A stretch of DNA of 64,000 nucleotides, from the NCBI GenBank assembly GCA_031552195.1, contig JAVBMT010000002.1:1-64000 (forward strand), written 5' to 3'. The notes below the pieces were generated by a model. That model saw only the letters and a program-made list of their open reading frames with translations, had not been told where the DNA came from and ran no database searches. A program made the translations under genes and the position numbers. This document shows, piece by piece, positions 15,441 through 23,462 of the stretch. The DNA is from JAVBMP01 sp031552195 (GTDB lineage Bacteria; Desulfobacterota; Desulfovibrionia; Desulfovibrionales; Desulfovibrionaceae). Position 1 is the first letter of the stretch. Every line of letters starts with the position of its first letter.

Positions 15441-17375
15441 ATGGAAAAACTCGCGCAAAAGAAATTGCGGTCAAGCCTGCCGCGCTTCATAGAGCCTTTT
15501 GACCTTTACCTGTTCGGGCAAGGCAAGCACTGGGACATTTACAAGGTGCTGGGTTCCCACCCGGCGGAACAGGACGGGGAAAGCGGTTTCCGCTTCGCGG
15601 TCTGGGCGCCGAACGCCCGGGAAGTTAATCTGGCCGGAGATTTCAATGACTGGAAATGGGGGGAATGCGCCCTTTACCCGGTTGGCAGCTCAGGCATCTG
15701 GGCGGCCTTCGTGCCCGGTTTTGAAAAAGGCATGCGCTACAAATTCGGCGTCAAAGGGCATCAGGGGCGCATTGTGTATAAAACCGACCCTTACGGGTTT
15801 TACGCCGAGTTGCGCCCGCGCACGGCCTCCATCGCCTGGGGCCTGGAGGGTTATGAATGGCGCGACGAAGAGTGGATGCGCCGCCGCGCCGAGGGAGACA
15901 CCCTGCAAAAGCCCATGTCCGTTTATGAGGTTCACCCAGGGGCCTGGCGCAGGAAACACGGAGCGGAACCGCCCTACTGCAACTTCCGCGAGCTGGCTGA
16001 AAGCCTTGTGCCTTACGTCAAAGACCTCGGATTCACCCATATGGAGTTCATGGGCGTGTCTGAACACCCGCTGGACCAGTCCTGGGGCTATCAGGTTTCC
16101 GGCTATTACGCGCCTTCTTCCCGTTTCGGCAACCCTGACGATTTCAGATTTTTCGTCGACAGTTGCCATCAGGCTGGCATAGGGCTGATCCTGGACTGGG
16201 TTCCCGCCCATTTTCCCAAAGACGACGCCGGCCTGGCCCGTTTTGACGGAACCGCCCTTTACGAGCACCTTGACAAACGCCTGGGCGAACACCCGGATTG
16301 GGGAACTTACGTTTTCAACTACGGCCGCAACGAAGTCAGAAATTTTCTTCTGGCGAACGCAATTTACTGGCTGAAAGAATTCCACATTGACGGCCTGCGG
16401 GTCGACGCCGTGGCCTCCATGATTTACCTGGACTATTCGCGCAAGGACGGCGAGTGGGTTCCCAATATCCACGGCGGCAAGGAAAACCTTGAAGCCATCT
16501 CTTTTCTGCGCGAAATGAACACCGTTACGCACGCGCAATTCCCCGGCGCGGTCACCGTGGCGGAAGAGTCAACCTCGTGGGCCGGGGTTTCGCGTCCCGT
16601 TTACACCGGCGGGCTGGGTTTCACCTTCAAATGGAACATGGGCTGGATGCACGACATGCTCGGCTACATGTCCCTTGACCCGGTTTACCGCTCTTATCAC
16701 CACTCCATGCTCACTTTTTCCATGCTTTACGCCTTTTCGGAAAATTTTGTGCTGCCGCTTTCGCATGACGAGGTAGTGCATGGGAAAAAGGCCCTGATTT
16801 CCAAAATGCCCGGCGATATGTGGCAGCAACAGGCCAATTTGCGTTTGCTTTACGCCTATATGTGGGCGCATCCGGGCAAAAAGCTGCTCTTTATGGGCGG
16901 CGAATTCGGGCAGTGGGACGAGTGGCGCGAAGACAGGGAACTTGACTGGGCCTTGCTGAACTTCCCCGCGCACGACGGCATTCGCGCCCTTGTGCGCGAC
17001 CTTAATCATTTCATGGCGTCCGTTCCGGCCATGCATAAAGACGACCATAGTTGGAAGGGCTTCAACTGGCTGGACTTTTCCGACCACAACGCCTCGGTTA
17101 TCAGCTTCTGCCGCAAGGCTGAGGGGGAAAAGCCCGTGGCCTGGGCTTTCAACTTTACTCCGGCCCCCAGGCATGGTTATGTTATCCCCTGCCCGCAAGG
17201 CGGTTTGTGGCGTGAATGCCTGAACACCGACAGCCTCTATTACGGCGGGTCCAACGTCGGGAACAACGGCGCGCTGACCGCTGAAAAATCCGTCAGGTTC
17301 ATAAACGGCAACGGCTACGCCCTGTGCATCACCCTGCCGCCGCTGGCCGGGGTGGCTTTCATGCCGGCCGGCTGA
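15441..17375 (+). CDS. glgB: 1,4-alpha-glucan branching enzyme
   Basis: The 644-residue product has an N-terminal CBM48 (FRFAVWAPNAREVNLAGDFNDW), a GH13 barrel and a C-terminal all-beta domain. The catalytic set is visible: the nucleophile Asp in DGLRVDAVASM, the acid/base Glu in VAEEST, and the Asp of LSHDEVVHGK. GEFGQWDEWRE is typical of GlgB. It makes the alpha-1,6 branches of glycogen after GlgA. The ribosome site (AAAAAGACG) is weak. The gene starts 248 bases after glgA in the same direction and may have its own promoter at 15385-15414. Confidence 0.96.
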   Translation: MEKLAQKKLRSSLPRFIEPFDLYLFGQGKHWDIYKVLGSHPAEQDGESGFRFAVWAPNAREVNLAGDFNDWKWGECALYPVGSSGIWAAFVPGFEKGMRYKFGVKGHQGRIVYKTDPYGFYAELRPRTASIAWGLEGYEWRDEEWMRRRAEGDTLQKPMSVYEVHPGAWRRKHGAEPPYCNFRELAESLVPYVKDLGFTHMEFMGVSEHPLDQSWGYQVSGYYAPSSRFGNPDDFRFFVDSCHQAGIGLILDWVPAHFPKDDAGLARFDGTALYEHLDKRLGEHPDWGTYVFNYGRNEVRNFLLANAIYWLKEFHIDGLRVDAVASMIYLDYSRKDGEWVPNIHGGKENLEAISFLREMNTVTHAQFPGAVTVAEESTSWAGVSRPVYTGGLGFTFKWNMGWMHDMLGYMSLDPVYRSYHHSMLTFSMLYAFSENFVLPLSHDEVVHGKKALISKMPGDMWQQQANLRLLYAYMWAHPGKKLLFMGGEFGQWDEWREDRELDWALLNFPAHDGIRALVRDLNHFMASVPAMHKDDHSWKGFNWLDFSDHNASVISFCRKAEGEKPVAWAFNFTPAPRHGYVIPCPQGGLWRECLNTDSLYYGGSNVGNNGALTAEKSVRFINGNGYALCITLPPLAGVAFMPAG

Positions 17376-17377
17376 AC

Positions 17378-17422
17378 GCGCGGCGCAAAACTATCTGCCG
17401 CCCGCGCGCCCGTTTTGTTTTG
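17378..17422 (+). terminator. Possible terminator of glgB
   Basis: CGCGCGG and CCGCGCG pair around an 18-base loop, and GTTTTGTTTT follows. The stem is short. Confidence 0.45.
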
Positions 17423-17429
17423 CCGCGCC

Positions 17430-17461
17430 GCCGCAAGGGCATTTTCATCCTGAAAATGCCC
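17430..17461. repeat. Repeat-family hairpin upstream of the binding-protein fusion gene
   Basis: GGGCATTTTCA, loop TCC, TGAAAATGCCC forms an 11-bp perfect stem at 17437-17461, preceded by a GCCGCGCCGCCGCAAG stretch like the core of the dispersed repeat. It is a minimal member of that family. Confidence 0.5.
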
Positions 17462-17482
17462 GAAACAAGATTGGAGTAAGAT

Positions 17483-18655
17483 TTGTTTCGCAACAGCCTG
17501 ATTTTTTTTATATTGCTTTTCAGCTTCGCCTCCTTGCCGGTGCAAGGGGCGCAAGGGCCTGGCCCCGACCCCAAGCTGCCCAGGGTGGTTTACGGATTTG
17601 ACCGTGAATTTCCGCCTTTTTCTTATGAAAATCCGGGCGGCCAGCCCACAGGCTTCGAAATTGAAGTCCTGGAAGCCGCCCTGCGCGGGCAGGCGAACCT
17701 TTTCATGCGGCCGCTGGCCTGGGACCAGATCGCCGTTGAACTTGCCAGCGGCACGATCAATGTGACCTCCGGGATTATAAAAACCGAGCAGCGCGTGAAA
17801 AATTTCGGTTTTTCCGCCCAGCCCTCCATTTCCCTGCAAATACGTTTTTTCACCAAGATATATAACCGTGTGCTGAATAACAGCCTGCTGCGCGGGCAGC
17901 CGGTAGCCGTAGACCAGGGGTCTTACCAGCAGCAGGTGCTTAACTCTTTCGGCGGAATCAACATCAAGCCGTACCCCCCCAAAACGGCCGCCCTGCGCGC
18001 CCTTTATAACGACGAAGTGGCGGCCTATTGCGGGCTGGATAAAACCACCTATTATTACATCAACAAGTTGGGTTACGGCTCCATAACAACAGTGGGAACG
18101 CCGCTGGGCACGGTCGACATGCATTTTGCCGTGAACCGCGACCGGGGCGACATTTTGCGCCTTGTCAACAGCGGCATGAAAACCATTATTGAAAACGGCG
18201 AATACGACCGCATTTACCGCCGCTGGTTCGTGCGAGAGCTGACCGACGAAGAAAAGAAGGCCATGGTCAAGGCGGCTTTTGAAGCCGGAGTAACCGCTTA
18301 CGCGCCTTACAGCAAAACGCTGACCGGGGCGGCCGTTCTTACGGCCACCGGCAAGATCTATACGGGCAGCGCGGTGGAAAACGCCGAGCAAAAGCTTAAT
18401 ATATCCGCCGTGCGCGCGGCCGCCGCGCGCAGCGTGGCCGAGGGAGAGCTGGAAATAAGGGCCTTTGTCTGCGTTGATCAGGACGGGAACATTCTGCCCG
18501 TCAACCATGACGACGCCCAATTCATGTATGAATTCGGGCGCAGCGTGATCGCTCTCGCCCGCAACGCGAGCGGGGCGGAGGAAACGCCCATGCTTACGGA
18601 TATCCTTGCGGCCCCCAAAGCCCCCGAACTGCCCTTGCCGGTCGTGCCGGAATAA
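17483..18655 (+). CDS. Periplasmic solute-binding protein fused to a degenerate cytidine deaminase domain
   Basis: A TTG start behind a TTGGAG site gives 390 residues. Residues 1-23 are a signal peptide. Residues 33-250 are a complete type 3 (amino-acid type) solute-binding domain with the usual entry (FDREFPPFSYENPGGQPTGFE) and the closing GEYDRIYRRWF. Residues 261-355 match the cytidine/deoxycytidine deaminase fold: an N-terminal VTAYAPYSK segment, the GKIYTGSAVENAEQKLNIS strand and the following helix. Where active enzymes have CAE, this one has SAV (308-310), and the PCGAC ligand motif is replaced by residues 339-346 without cysteine, so zinc binding and catalysis should be lost. It may bind a nucleoside or signal. 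It lies between glgB and glk. Confidence 0.8.
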   Translation: MFRNSLIFFILLFSFASLPVQGAQGPGPDPKLPRVVYGFDREFPPFSYENPGGQPTGFEIEVLEAALRGQANLFMRPLAWDQIAVELASGTINVTSGIIKTEQRVKNFGFSAQPSISLQIRFFTKIYNRVLNNSLLRGQPVAVDQGSYQQQVLNSFGGINIKPYPPKTAALRALYNDEVAAYCGLDKTTYYYINKLGYGSITTVGTPLGTVDMHFAVNRDRGDILRLVNSGMKTIIENGEYDRIYRRWFVRELTDEEKKAMVKAAFEAGVTAYAPYSKTLTGAAVLTATGKIYTGSAVENAEQKLNISAVRAAAARSVAEGELEIRAFVCVDQDGNILPVNHDDAQFMYEFGRSVIALARNASGAEETPMLTDILAAPKAPELPLPVVPE

Positions 18656-18756
18656 GCGGCTTCAACGTTAATAAGCCTGAACTGAAGGCGCGCCCGGAGG
18701 GAGAATGGAAATGACACTCGCGGCCCCAAAAGCGGCATAGCCTGAAGGTAAGCCTG

Positions 18757-19809
18757 TTGAACGAAAAAATTCATATCCTGGCGGCGGACATAGGCGGCAC
18801 GAACAGCCGTTTCGCCATGTTCCGCTTCGCCCCGCCGGGCGGCGGCCCGCAAAAGGCCGCTTCTTCCACCCCGCCCGATTTCAGCGGGTTGAGCCTGCTG
18901 AACGAAGTCTGGCTGCCCACGGCCGGGGTTTCTTCCTTCCGCGATCTGCTGCTTCAGGCCAGGTCTGGCCTGGGCGAAGAGCAAAGCCCGGAGCGGGCGG
19001 ACTTGCTCTCCCTTGCCGTTCCGGCCCCGGTTTACGGCAGCGCGGCTTGCGCGCCCAATATAAGCTGGCCCATCAGCCTGGCCGAGGCCGAGGCGGTTTT
19101 TCCGCGCGTTCCAGCCTTTCTGGTTAACGACTTCGCGGCGCAGGGGCACGCCTGCCTTCACCCCGCAGCGCTCGATCTGGAAGAAATTTTGCCGGGAACG
19201 AGCCTCGGCGGGCGCTCCAGGGTTCTGGTCGGGGCTGGAACCGGGTTCGGCAAGGCCGTGATTCCGCCTTCGCCCCTTTGCTCCGGCCAATATGTGCTGC
19301 CCAGTGAAGGCGGGCATTGCGGTTTTCCTTTTCGTGGCGCGCCTGAACTGGCCTTTGCCGCTTTTATGGAGCGCGAAACGGAGGCGGACGAAATAATCGG
19401 CGACCGTCTGCTCAGCGGGGCCGGCCTGGAAAGCCTTTTCTTTTACTTTAGCGGGCAACGCCTGCCCGCAAGGGAGATCAGCGCGCGCCTGAAGGCCTTT
19501 CCGCCTGAAAGCGGCCAAGACCCGGTAGGGGAGAGGGTTATGGAGTGGATGGCCCGCTTTTACGGCCGGGCCTGCCGCGACGCCGCGCTTGACGCTCTGG
19601 CCCTTGGCGGGGTGCTGGTAACCGGGGGTCTGGCCCTCAATCTGCCGGGGCTGCTGCGCCACAAATCTTTTGCCGTGGCCTTCCGGTCCAGCGCGGGCCA
19701 GGCCGCGCTGCTTGCGGATATTCCGTTATTTCATGTAAGAAACGGTTCCAGCGGCCTGTGGGGCGCCGCTATATACGGCTTGCTGCGTATGCTCAACCAT
19801 ATGAATTAA
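18757..19809 (+). CDS. glk: Glucokinase
   Basis: The 350-residue product has the bacterial Glk pattern: ADIGGTNSRFA as the phosphate-binding loop, LLSLAVPAPVYG, a catalytic VNDFAAQ, LVGAGTGFGKA, and PSEGGHCGFPF for sugar binding. It phosphorylates glucose with ATP in the cytoplasm, feeding glycolysis or glycogen turnover, which fits the nearby glgA and glgB. The TTG start follows a GAAGGTAAG ribosome site. The length slightly exceeds the E. coli enzyme, with extra Pro/Gly-rich loops after residue 25. Confidence 0.9.
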   Translation: MNEKIHILAADIGGTNSRFAMFRFAPPGGGPQKAASSTPPDFSGLSLLNEVWLPTAGVSSFRDLLLQARSGLGEEQSPERADLLSLAVPAPVYGSAACAPNISWPISLAEAEAVFPRVPAFLVNDFAAQGHACLHPAALDLEEILPGTSLGGRSRVLVGAGTGFGKAVIPPSPLCSGQYVLPSEGGHCGFPFRGAPELAFAAFMERETEADEIIGDRLLSGAGLESLFFYFSGQRLPAREISARLKAFPPESGQDPVGERVMEWMARFYGRACRDAALDALALGGVLVTGGLALNLPGLLRHKSFAVAFRSSAGQAALLADIPLFHVRNGSSGLWGAAIYGLLRMLNHMN

Positions 19810-19934
19810 GGTCTTTTAATTTTTTAAAAATGTCCTTGGGCGCTCATGCGGCGCGGTCACCGTTTTTTGCGTTCAAAAAAGCGCTGAAGACGGCAGGGCG
19901 GAATAAAATGCTTTATGCTGGCCACGGAAAAAGC

Positions 19935-20825
19935 ATGAACGAAAAAGCTGTGAACGAACTTTTGCATGATTTGCAGGCGCAGGGCGACCCTGTTTTCGCC
20001 GCGCATCATACCCGTTTCTTTCAGGCCTTTCCCGGCGGATATGGCGACGGTGACCGTTTTTTCGGCCTCAAGGTTCCGGTCATACGCGCAACCGCCTTGC
20101 GGCGGCGCGCCGTTATCGGCCTGCCGGGCATAGCCTCCCTGCTGGCTTCTCCCTGGCATGAGGCGCGTATGTCCGGCCTGATGCTTTTGTGCGAACTGGC
20201 CAAAAAATCTTTCAAAAAAAGGCAGAATACCCCTGAGGGGGCGGACTGGCGCGAGGCCTGGAACAAGGGGCGCGCCGCCGCGTCTTTGGCCGCTCTGCCG
20301 CCTTCCCCGGAAGAGGCGGACTATGCGGACTGCGCCGTGCTTTACCTGGCCTGCATTGACGGAGTGAACAACTGGGATCTGGTTGACCTTTCCGCGCCCT
20401 GGCTGCTTGGCCCGGCCGTGCAGTCCGCCTGCCCCGGCCTGGAAGAAACCCTGGCCGCAGCTGAAAGGCCGTTTTCCGGCAAGCTCTGGCTCGAGCGCAT
20501 TGCCGTGCTCTCAACCCTTTACTGCATAAGGGCGGGCAACTTCAGCCCCACTTTGCGCATGGCGGAAAAATTCATTCATCACCCGCATGATCTTATCCAT
20601 AAAGCGGTGGGCTGGCTGTTGCGCGAGCTAGGTAAAAAAACGCCGGAAGGGCTGGCCGCCCTGCGCGGTTTTCTGGACCGCCACGCTGAAGAAATGCCGC
20701 GCACCATGCTGCGCTATGCGCTGGAGCGTTTTTCCCCGGAAGAAAAGGCTTTTTATATGAAGTTTGGTAAAAAAACGGCAACGGCTAAACGCGCGGGCGT
20801 TAGAACCGGAATTGTGGTTTTATGA
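19935..20825 (+). CDS. AlkD-like DNA alkylation repair protein (HEAT-like repeats)
   Basis: Starting at 19935 gives 296 residues. An ATG at 19908 with a slightly better GGCGGAA site is an alternative. The product is all-helical with repeated HEAT-like units. It contains GLKVPVIRA near the start and CIDGVNNWDLVDLSAPWLLG, the conserved block carrying the catalytic-region Asp of AlkD glycosylases, which remove alkylated bases. The downstream permease overlaps its stop by four bases (ATGA), so the two are translationally coupled although unrelated in function. Confidence 0.85.
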   Translation: MNEKAVNELLHDLQAQGDPVFAAHHTRFFQAFPGGYGDGDRFFGLKVPVIRATALRRRAVIGLPGIASLLASPWHEARMSGLMLLCELAKKSFKKRQNTPEGADWREAWNKGRAAASLAALPPSPEEADYADCAVLYLACIDGVNNWDLVDLSAPWLLGPAVQSACPGLEETLAAAERPFSGKLWLERIAVLSTLYCIRAGNFSPTLRMAEKFIHHPHDLIHKAVGWLLRELGKKTPEGLAALRGFLDRHAEEMPRTMLRYALERFSPEEKAFYMKFGKKTATAKRAGVRTGIVVL

Positions 20826-21844
20826 GCAAAGGCTTGAAAATTCTGACTGGTTTGCTGCCGCTCTGCCTTCTTTCCCTTCCCGCCGCCTGTTTTGTGGGAA
20901 GCGTTCCGCTTTCCGGGGCTTCAGTGCTGGAGATCCTGCTTTCGGCTGCCGGGCTGGCGGGCGGACCCGCGCCGGACGCGGCCTCGGCCACGATAGTCTT
21001 GCGCGTGCGCCTGGCCAGGGTCACGCTGGCTTTTGGCATAGGCGCGGCCCTGGCCCTGGCCGGAACCGTATTTCAAGGCATTTTGCGCAACCCCCTGGCG
21101 GACCCCTTCACCCTCGGCGTTTCCAGCGGAGCGGCCTTTGGCGCGGCCCTGGCCATAAGCCTTGGCGCGGCGGCGGCTTTGCTCCCTTTTTGCGCCCTGG
21201 CCGGAGCGGCTCTGGCATTGGGCGTGGTGCTGGCTTTGAGCGCGGCGGCGGGAGGCCCTTACGGGGAGCGCGAAATCTTAAGCCGCGAGGCTCTGGTTTT
21301 GGCCGGGGTGGTGGTTTCAGCCTTTCTGGCGGCTCTTATTTCCCTGGTGAAAGCCCTGGATGAGGAATCCGTCAGCGGCATAGTCTTCTGGATTATGGGC
21401 AGCCTGCAAAACCGTTCCTGGCAGGATTTCGCGGTGTTCTTGCCCTGCATGGCCCTGGGGCTTCTTCCCCTGCCTTTCATGCACCGCGAGCTTGACCTTC
21501 TGAACCTTGGCGACAGTGAAGCCAGGCAGCTCGGACTTTCCGCCCGCAAAGCCAGGCTGCTGCTGCTGCTGGCCGCAAGTTGCCTGAGCGCGGCCTGTGT
21601 GGCTGTTTCCGGCATAATCGGGTTTGTCGGATTGATCGTGCCGCACTTCATACGCCTGCTGCAAGGCCCGAAACACGGGCCTTTGCTCCTGAACAGCGCC
21701 CTGGCCGGTGGCCTGCTGCTGCTGTGGGCCGATGTTCTGGCGCGTTCCCTTCTGCCGGGCGGCATAGAACTTCCGGTATCCGTCATTACCGCCATGCTGG
21801 GCGGGCCTTTTTTCTGCTTTCTCCTGGTGCGCGGAAGGACATGA
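20822..21844 (+). CDS. FecCD/BtuC-type ABC transporter permease (orphan)
   Basis: The 340-residue product has about ten hydrophobic helices and the family's conserved ALALAGTVFQGILRNPLADP segment and GLIVPHFIRLLQGPKH cytoplasmic loop that contacts the ATPase. Such permeases import iron-siderophores, haem or cobalamin. No ATP-binding or substrate-binding partner lies next to it. The gene begins inside the stop of the AlkD-like gene and is followed by 416 bases without a gene. Partners must be encoded elsewhere, or this is a remnant of a larger operon. No cobalamin riboswitch was seen upstream. Confidence 0.88.
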   Translation: MSKGLKILTGLLPLCLLSLPAACFVGSVPLSGASVLEILLSAAGLAGGPAPDAASATIVLRVRLARVTLAFGIGAALALAGTVFQGILRNPLADPFTLGVSSGAAFGAALAISLGAAAALLPFCALAGAALALGVVLALSAAAGGPYGEREILSREALVLAGVVVSAFLAALISLVKALDEESVSGIVFWIMGSLQNRSWQDFAVFLPCMALGLLPLPFMHRELDLLNLGDSEARQLGLSARKARLLLLLAASCLSAACVAVSGIIGFVGLIVPHFIRLLQGPKHGPLLLNSALAGGLLLLWADVLARSLLPGGIELPVSVITAMLGGPFFCFLLVRGRT

Positions 21845-22109
21845 AAGCGCGGCGCGCTTAAGGTTCGCGTAACGCGCTGCAACCCATGACTTTTCAACGC
21901 TGGCCTTTTGTCACGGCATAAACGCGGGCAAGGCGTGCTGCCATGAAGAATAATACAAACTTGTCCGGTTCGCCCTGCCGCATCCTTCATGACTTGCGCG
22001 TAACTGACGCAATTTTGAAAAAATATCCTTATAGTCAGCAACACACTGAAAAATATATTTTTTAGCGCCATTGCACGAGGCGCTGCCGTTTTATTTGCGC
22101 GGAAGTGAC
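21845..22109. other. Intergenic stretch before the feo promoter
   Basis: No gene, terminator or repeat was recognised in these bases, which precede the promoter of the feo locus. Confidence 0.4.
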
Positions 22110-22138
22110 TTGACACTGATTATCATTTGCTTTACTAA
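22110..22138 (+). promoter_or_regulatory. feo promoter with Fur-box-like spacer
   Basis: TTGACA (22110-22115), a 17-base spacer, then TACTAA (22133-22138) is a strong sigma70 promoter. The spacer contains TGATTATCA, half of a Fur box, so iron-loaded Fur would block the polymerase. The leader to the first ATG is about 115 bases. Confidence 0.65.
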
Positions 22139-22260
22139 CATTCATATGAAATGCGATTATCGCGCATAGCCAGTTTTGTATTCTCAGCCCGTGAGCTTTC
22201 TGTAAAAATGTTGATTCCGGTTTTTAAAGCCAGGACATTCCCGCCTGAAAGGAACAGCGT

Positions 22261-22605
22261 ATGCACGCGCGTAACATCCTTGAAAATGAAACTTGCCGCC
22301 TGAACAGCCTTGAAGGAGGCTGCCGGGCGATAGTGCGCAAAATTAGCGCCAGCGCGGAAGAGTGCCAGAGGCTTTACGCAATGGGCCTCACTCCGGGCGT
22401 GGAAATTGAGGCGCTGCAATGCGGCGCCGCCCTGAATGTGGTACGCGTGCGTAATTCTTCCTTGATTCTTGACCGGGAACTGGGCGGGAAAATCGAGTGC
22501 TCCGCGCCCCGCGCCGCCCTTGGCGGCAAGCGCGCGCTACGGCGGGCGCTGGTTTGGGCGGGCACGGCTGCCGCGATCGCGTGCCTGCTTTGGCTTGTTT
22601 ATTGA
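22261..22605 (+). CDS. feoA: FeoA-domain protein with C-terminal membrane helix
   Basis: The product has 114 residues. Residues 12-85 form the SH3-like FeoA domain (CRAIVRKISASAEECQRLYAMGLTPG, then ILDRELGGKIE). Residues 92-113 form a single hydrophobic helix (ALVWAGTAAAIACLLWLVY) not found in standard 75-80-residue FeoA proteins. FeoA modulates the ferrous iron transporter FeoB at the membrane. An AGGAACAG site precedes the ATG. A second, standard-length feoA follows at 23078. The anchored form could hold the protein at the FeoB complex. Confidence 0.85.
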   Translation: MHARNILENETCRLNSLEGGCRAIVRKISASAEECQRLYAMGLTPGVEIEALQCGAALNVVRVRNSSLILDRELGGKIECSAPRAALGGKRALRRALVWAGTAAAIACLLWLVY

Positions 22606-22628
22606 TAGCCGGGTTCCTCGGCGCAAAT

Positions 22629-22647
22629 GATAATGATTGGCATAATC
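22629..22647 (+). promoter_or_regulatory. Fur box upstream of the FeoB-associated protein gene
   Basis: GATAATGATTGGCATAATC matches the 19-base Fur consensus at 14 positions. A TATAAT follows at 22650-22655, so it probably controls an internal promoter in the feo locus. Confidence 0.65.
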
Positions 22648-22670
22648 CTTATAATGAGGTCGTGATAGAT

Positions 22671-22859
22671 ATGCAATCCGCCATCGTAGCCATAATAGTT
22701 TCGCTCGCCGTGCTTTATGTCGTTCTGCGCCTGCGGCGCGACGCCAAAAGCGGTTCCTGCGGCTCCTGCGGAGGATCCTGCTCGCGTAACGCCAATAAAA
22801 CCGTGGCGGCAAGGCAGGAAGAAAAAGCGGAGTTACCCTGCTGCTGCGGTAAAAAGTAG
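22671..22859 (+). CDS. FeoB-associated Cys-rich membrane protein
   Basis: The 62-residue product begins with a hydrophobic helix (AIVAIIVSLAVLYVVL), followed by a cysteine-rich cytoplasmic tail with SCGSCGGSC and a final CCCGKK. This is the pattern of the small FeoB-associated proteins (FeoB_associated family) found in feo operons, thought to handle iron or redox at the FeoB exit. A GAGG lies 12 bases upstream. A GTG at 22662 is an alternative start. The Fur box at 22629-22647 and a TATAAT lie directly ahead. Confidence 0.85.
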   Translation: MQSAIVAIIVSLAVLYVVLRLRRDAKSGSCGSCGGSCSRNANKTVAARQEEKAELPCCCGKK

Positions 22860-23077
22860 TTTTTCTCCGCGCGGTTGTTCAGCCGGATTGAAAAACAACC
22901 GGGCGGGTCACGCATCGAAGGCCTTGATTTACCGGAATAGCGCCAGCAAACGGAGGGCGCGGCGGGGCTTTGCCTCAAAACGTTCAGGCGGGGCCTTGAT
23001 GGAATTGCCGCCGGTTGTATCGGCAAGGCGATATATGAACAGCACAGTTAACATACTCTAGAGAACAGGGGCAGGAT

Positions 23078-23320
23078 ATGAATTCAATTCCTTTGCGTTC
23101 CCTTCAAGAAGGGCAGGGCGCGGTTATAGACAAAGTTTACGCCGAAGGCGAGTTGGGCCGCCGCATTCGCGACATGGGCCTGATTTCCGGGGCTGAAGTC
23201 ATGGTTGTGGGCCGCGCGCCGTTGCTGGACCCGGTTGCTTTGCGCCTGAACGGATTTACGCTTTCATTGCGCAACAGCGAGGCGGACTATATTACGGTTT
23301 GCCCATCCCCCGCGATGTGA
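23078..23320 (+). CDS. feoA: Ferrous iron transport protein A
   Basis: The 80-residue length is normal for FeoA, a cytoplasmic SH3-like protein needed for FeoB function. The pattern IPLRSLQEGQGAVIDKVYAEG, then RIRDMGLISGAEVMVVGRAP and LSLRNSEADYITV is diagnostic. A GGGGCAGGA site precedes the ATG. It lies between the FeoB-associated small protein and feoB, all in one direction, so one Fur-regulated unit is likely. It differs clearly from the first feoA at 22261, so the two are not a recent duplication. Confidence 0.92.
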   Translation: MNSIPLRSLQEGQGAVIDKVYAEGELGRRIRDMGLISGAEVMVVGRAPLLDPVALRLNGFTLSLRNSEADYITVCPSPAM

Positions 23321-23462
23321 CCAAGCGCAAGACCGCGCCTGATTAACCCGGCTGTTCCCATTGCCGCGTCAAGCCGCGCGGCCTGCGTGCAGGGCCTGGA
23401 TCCGCCCTGCGGCCTGGTTTTTTCCGGGAGCGTTGAACCAATATCCTTAAACCAGCGGAGCA

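Noticed and set aside
21845..22109. Cobalamin riboswitch or missing transporter partner after the FecCD permease
   Set aside because: No B12-box or conserved riboswitch stems were seen, and no ATPase or binding-protein frame is present.
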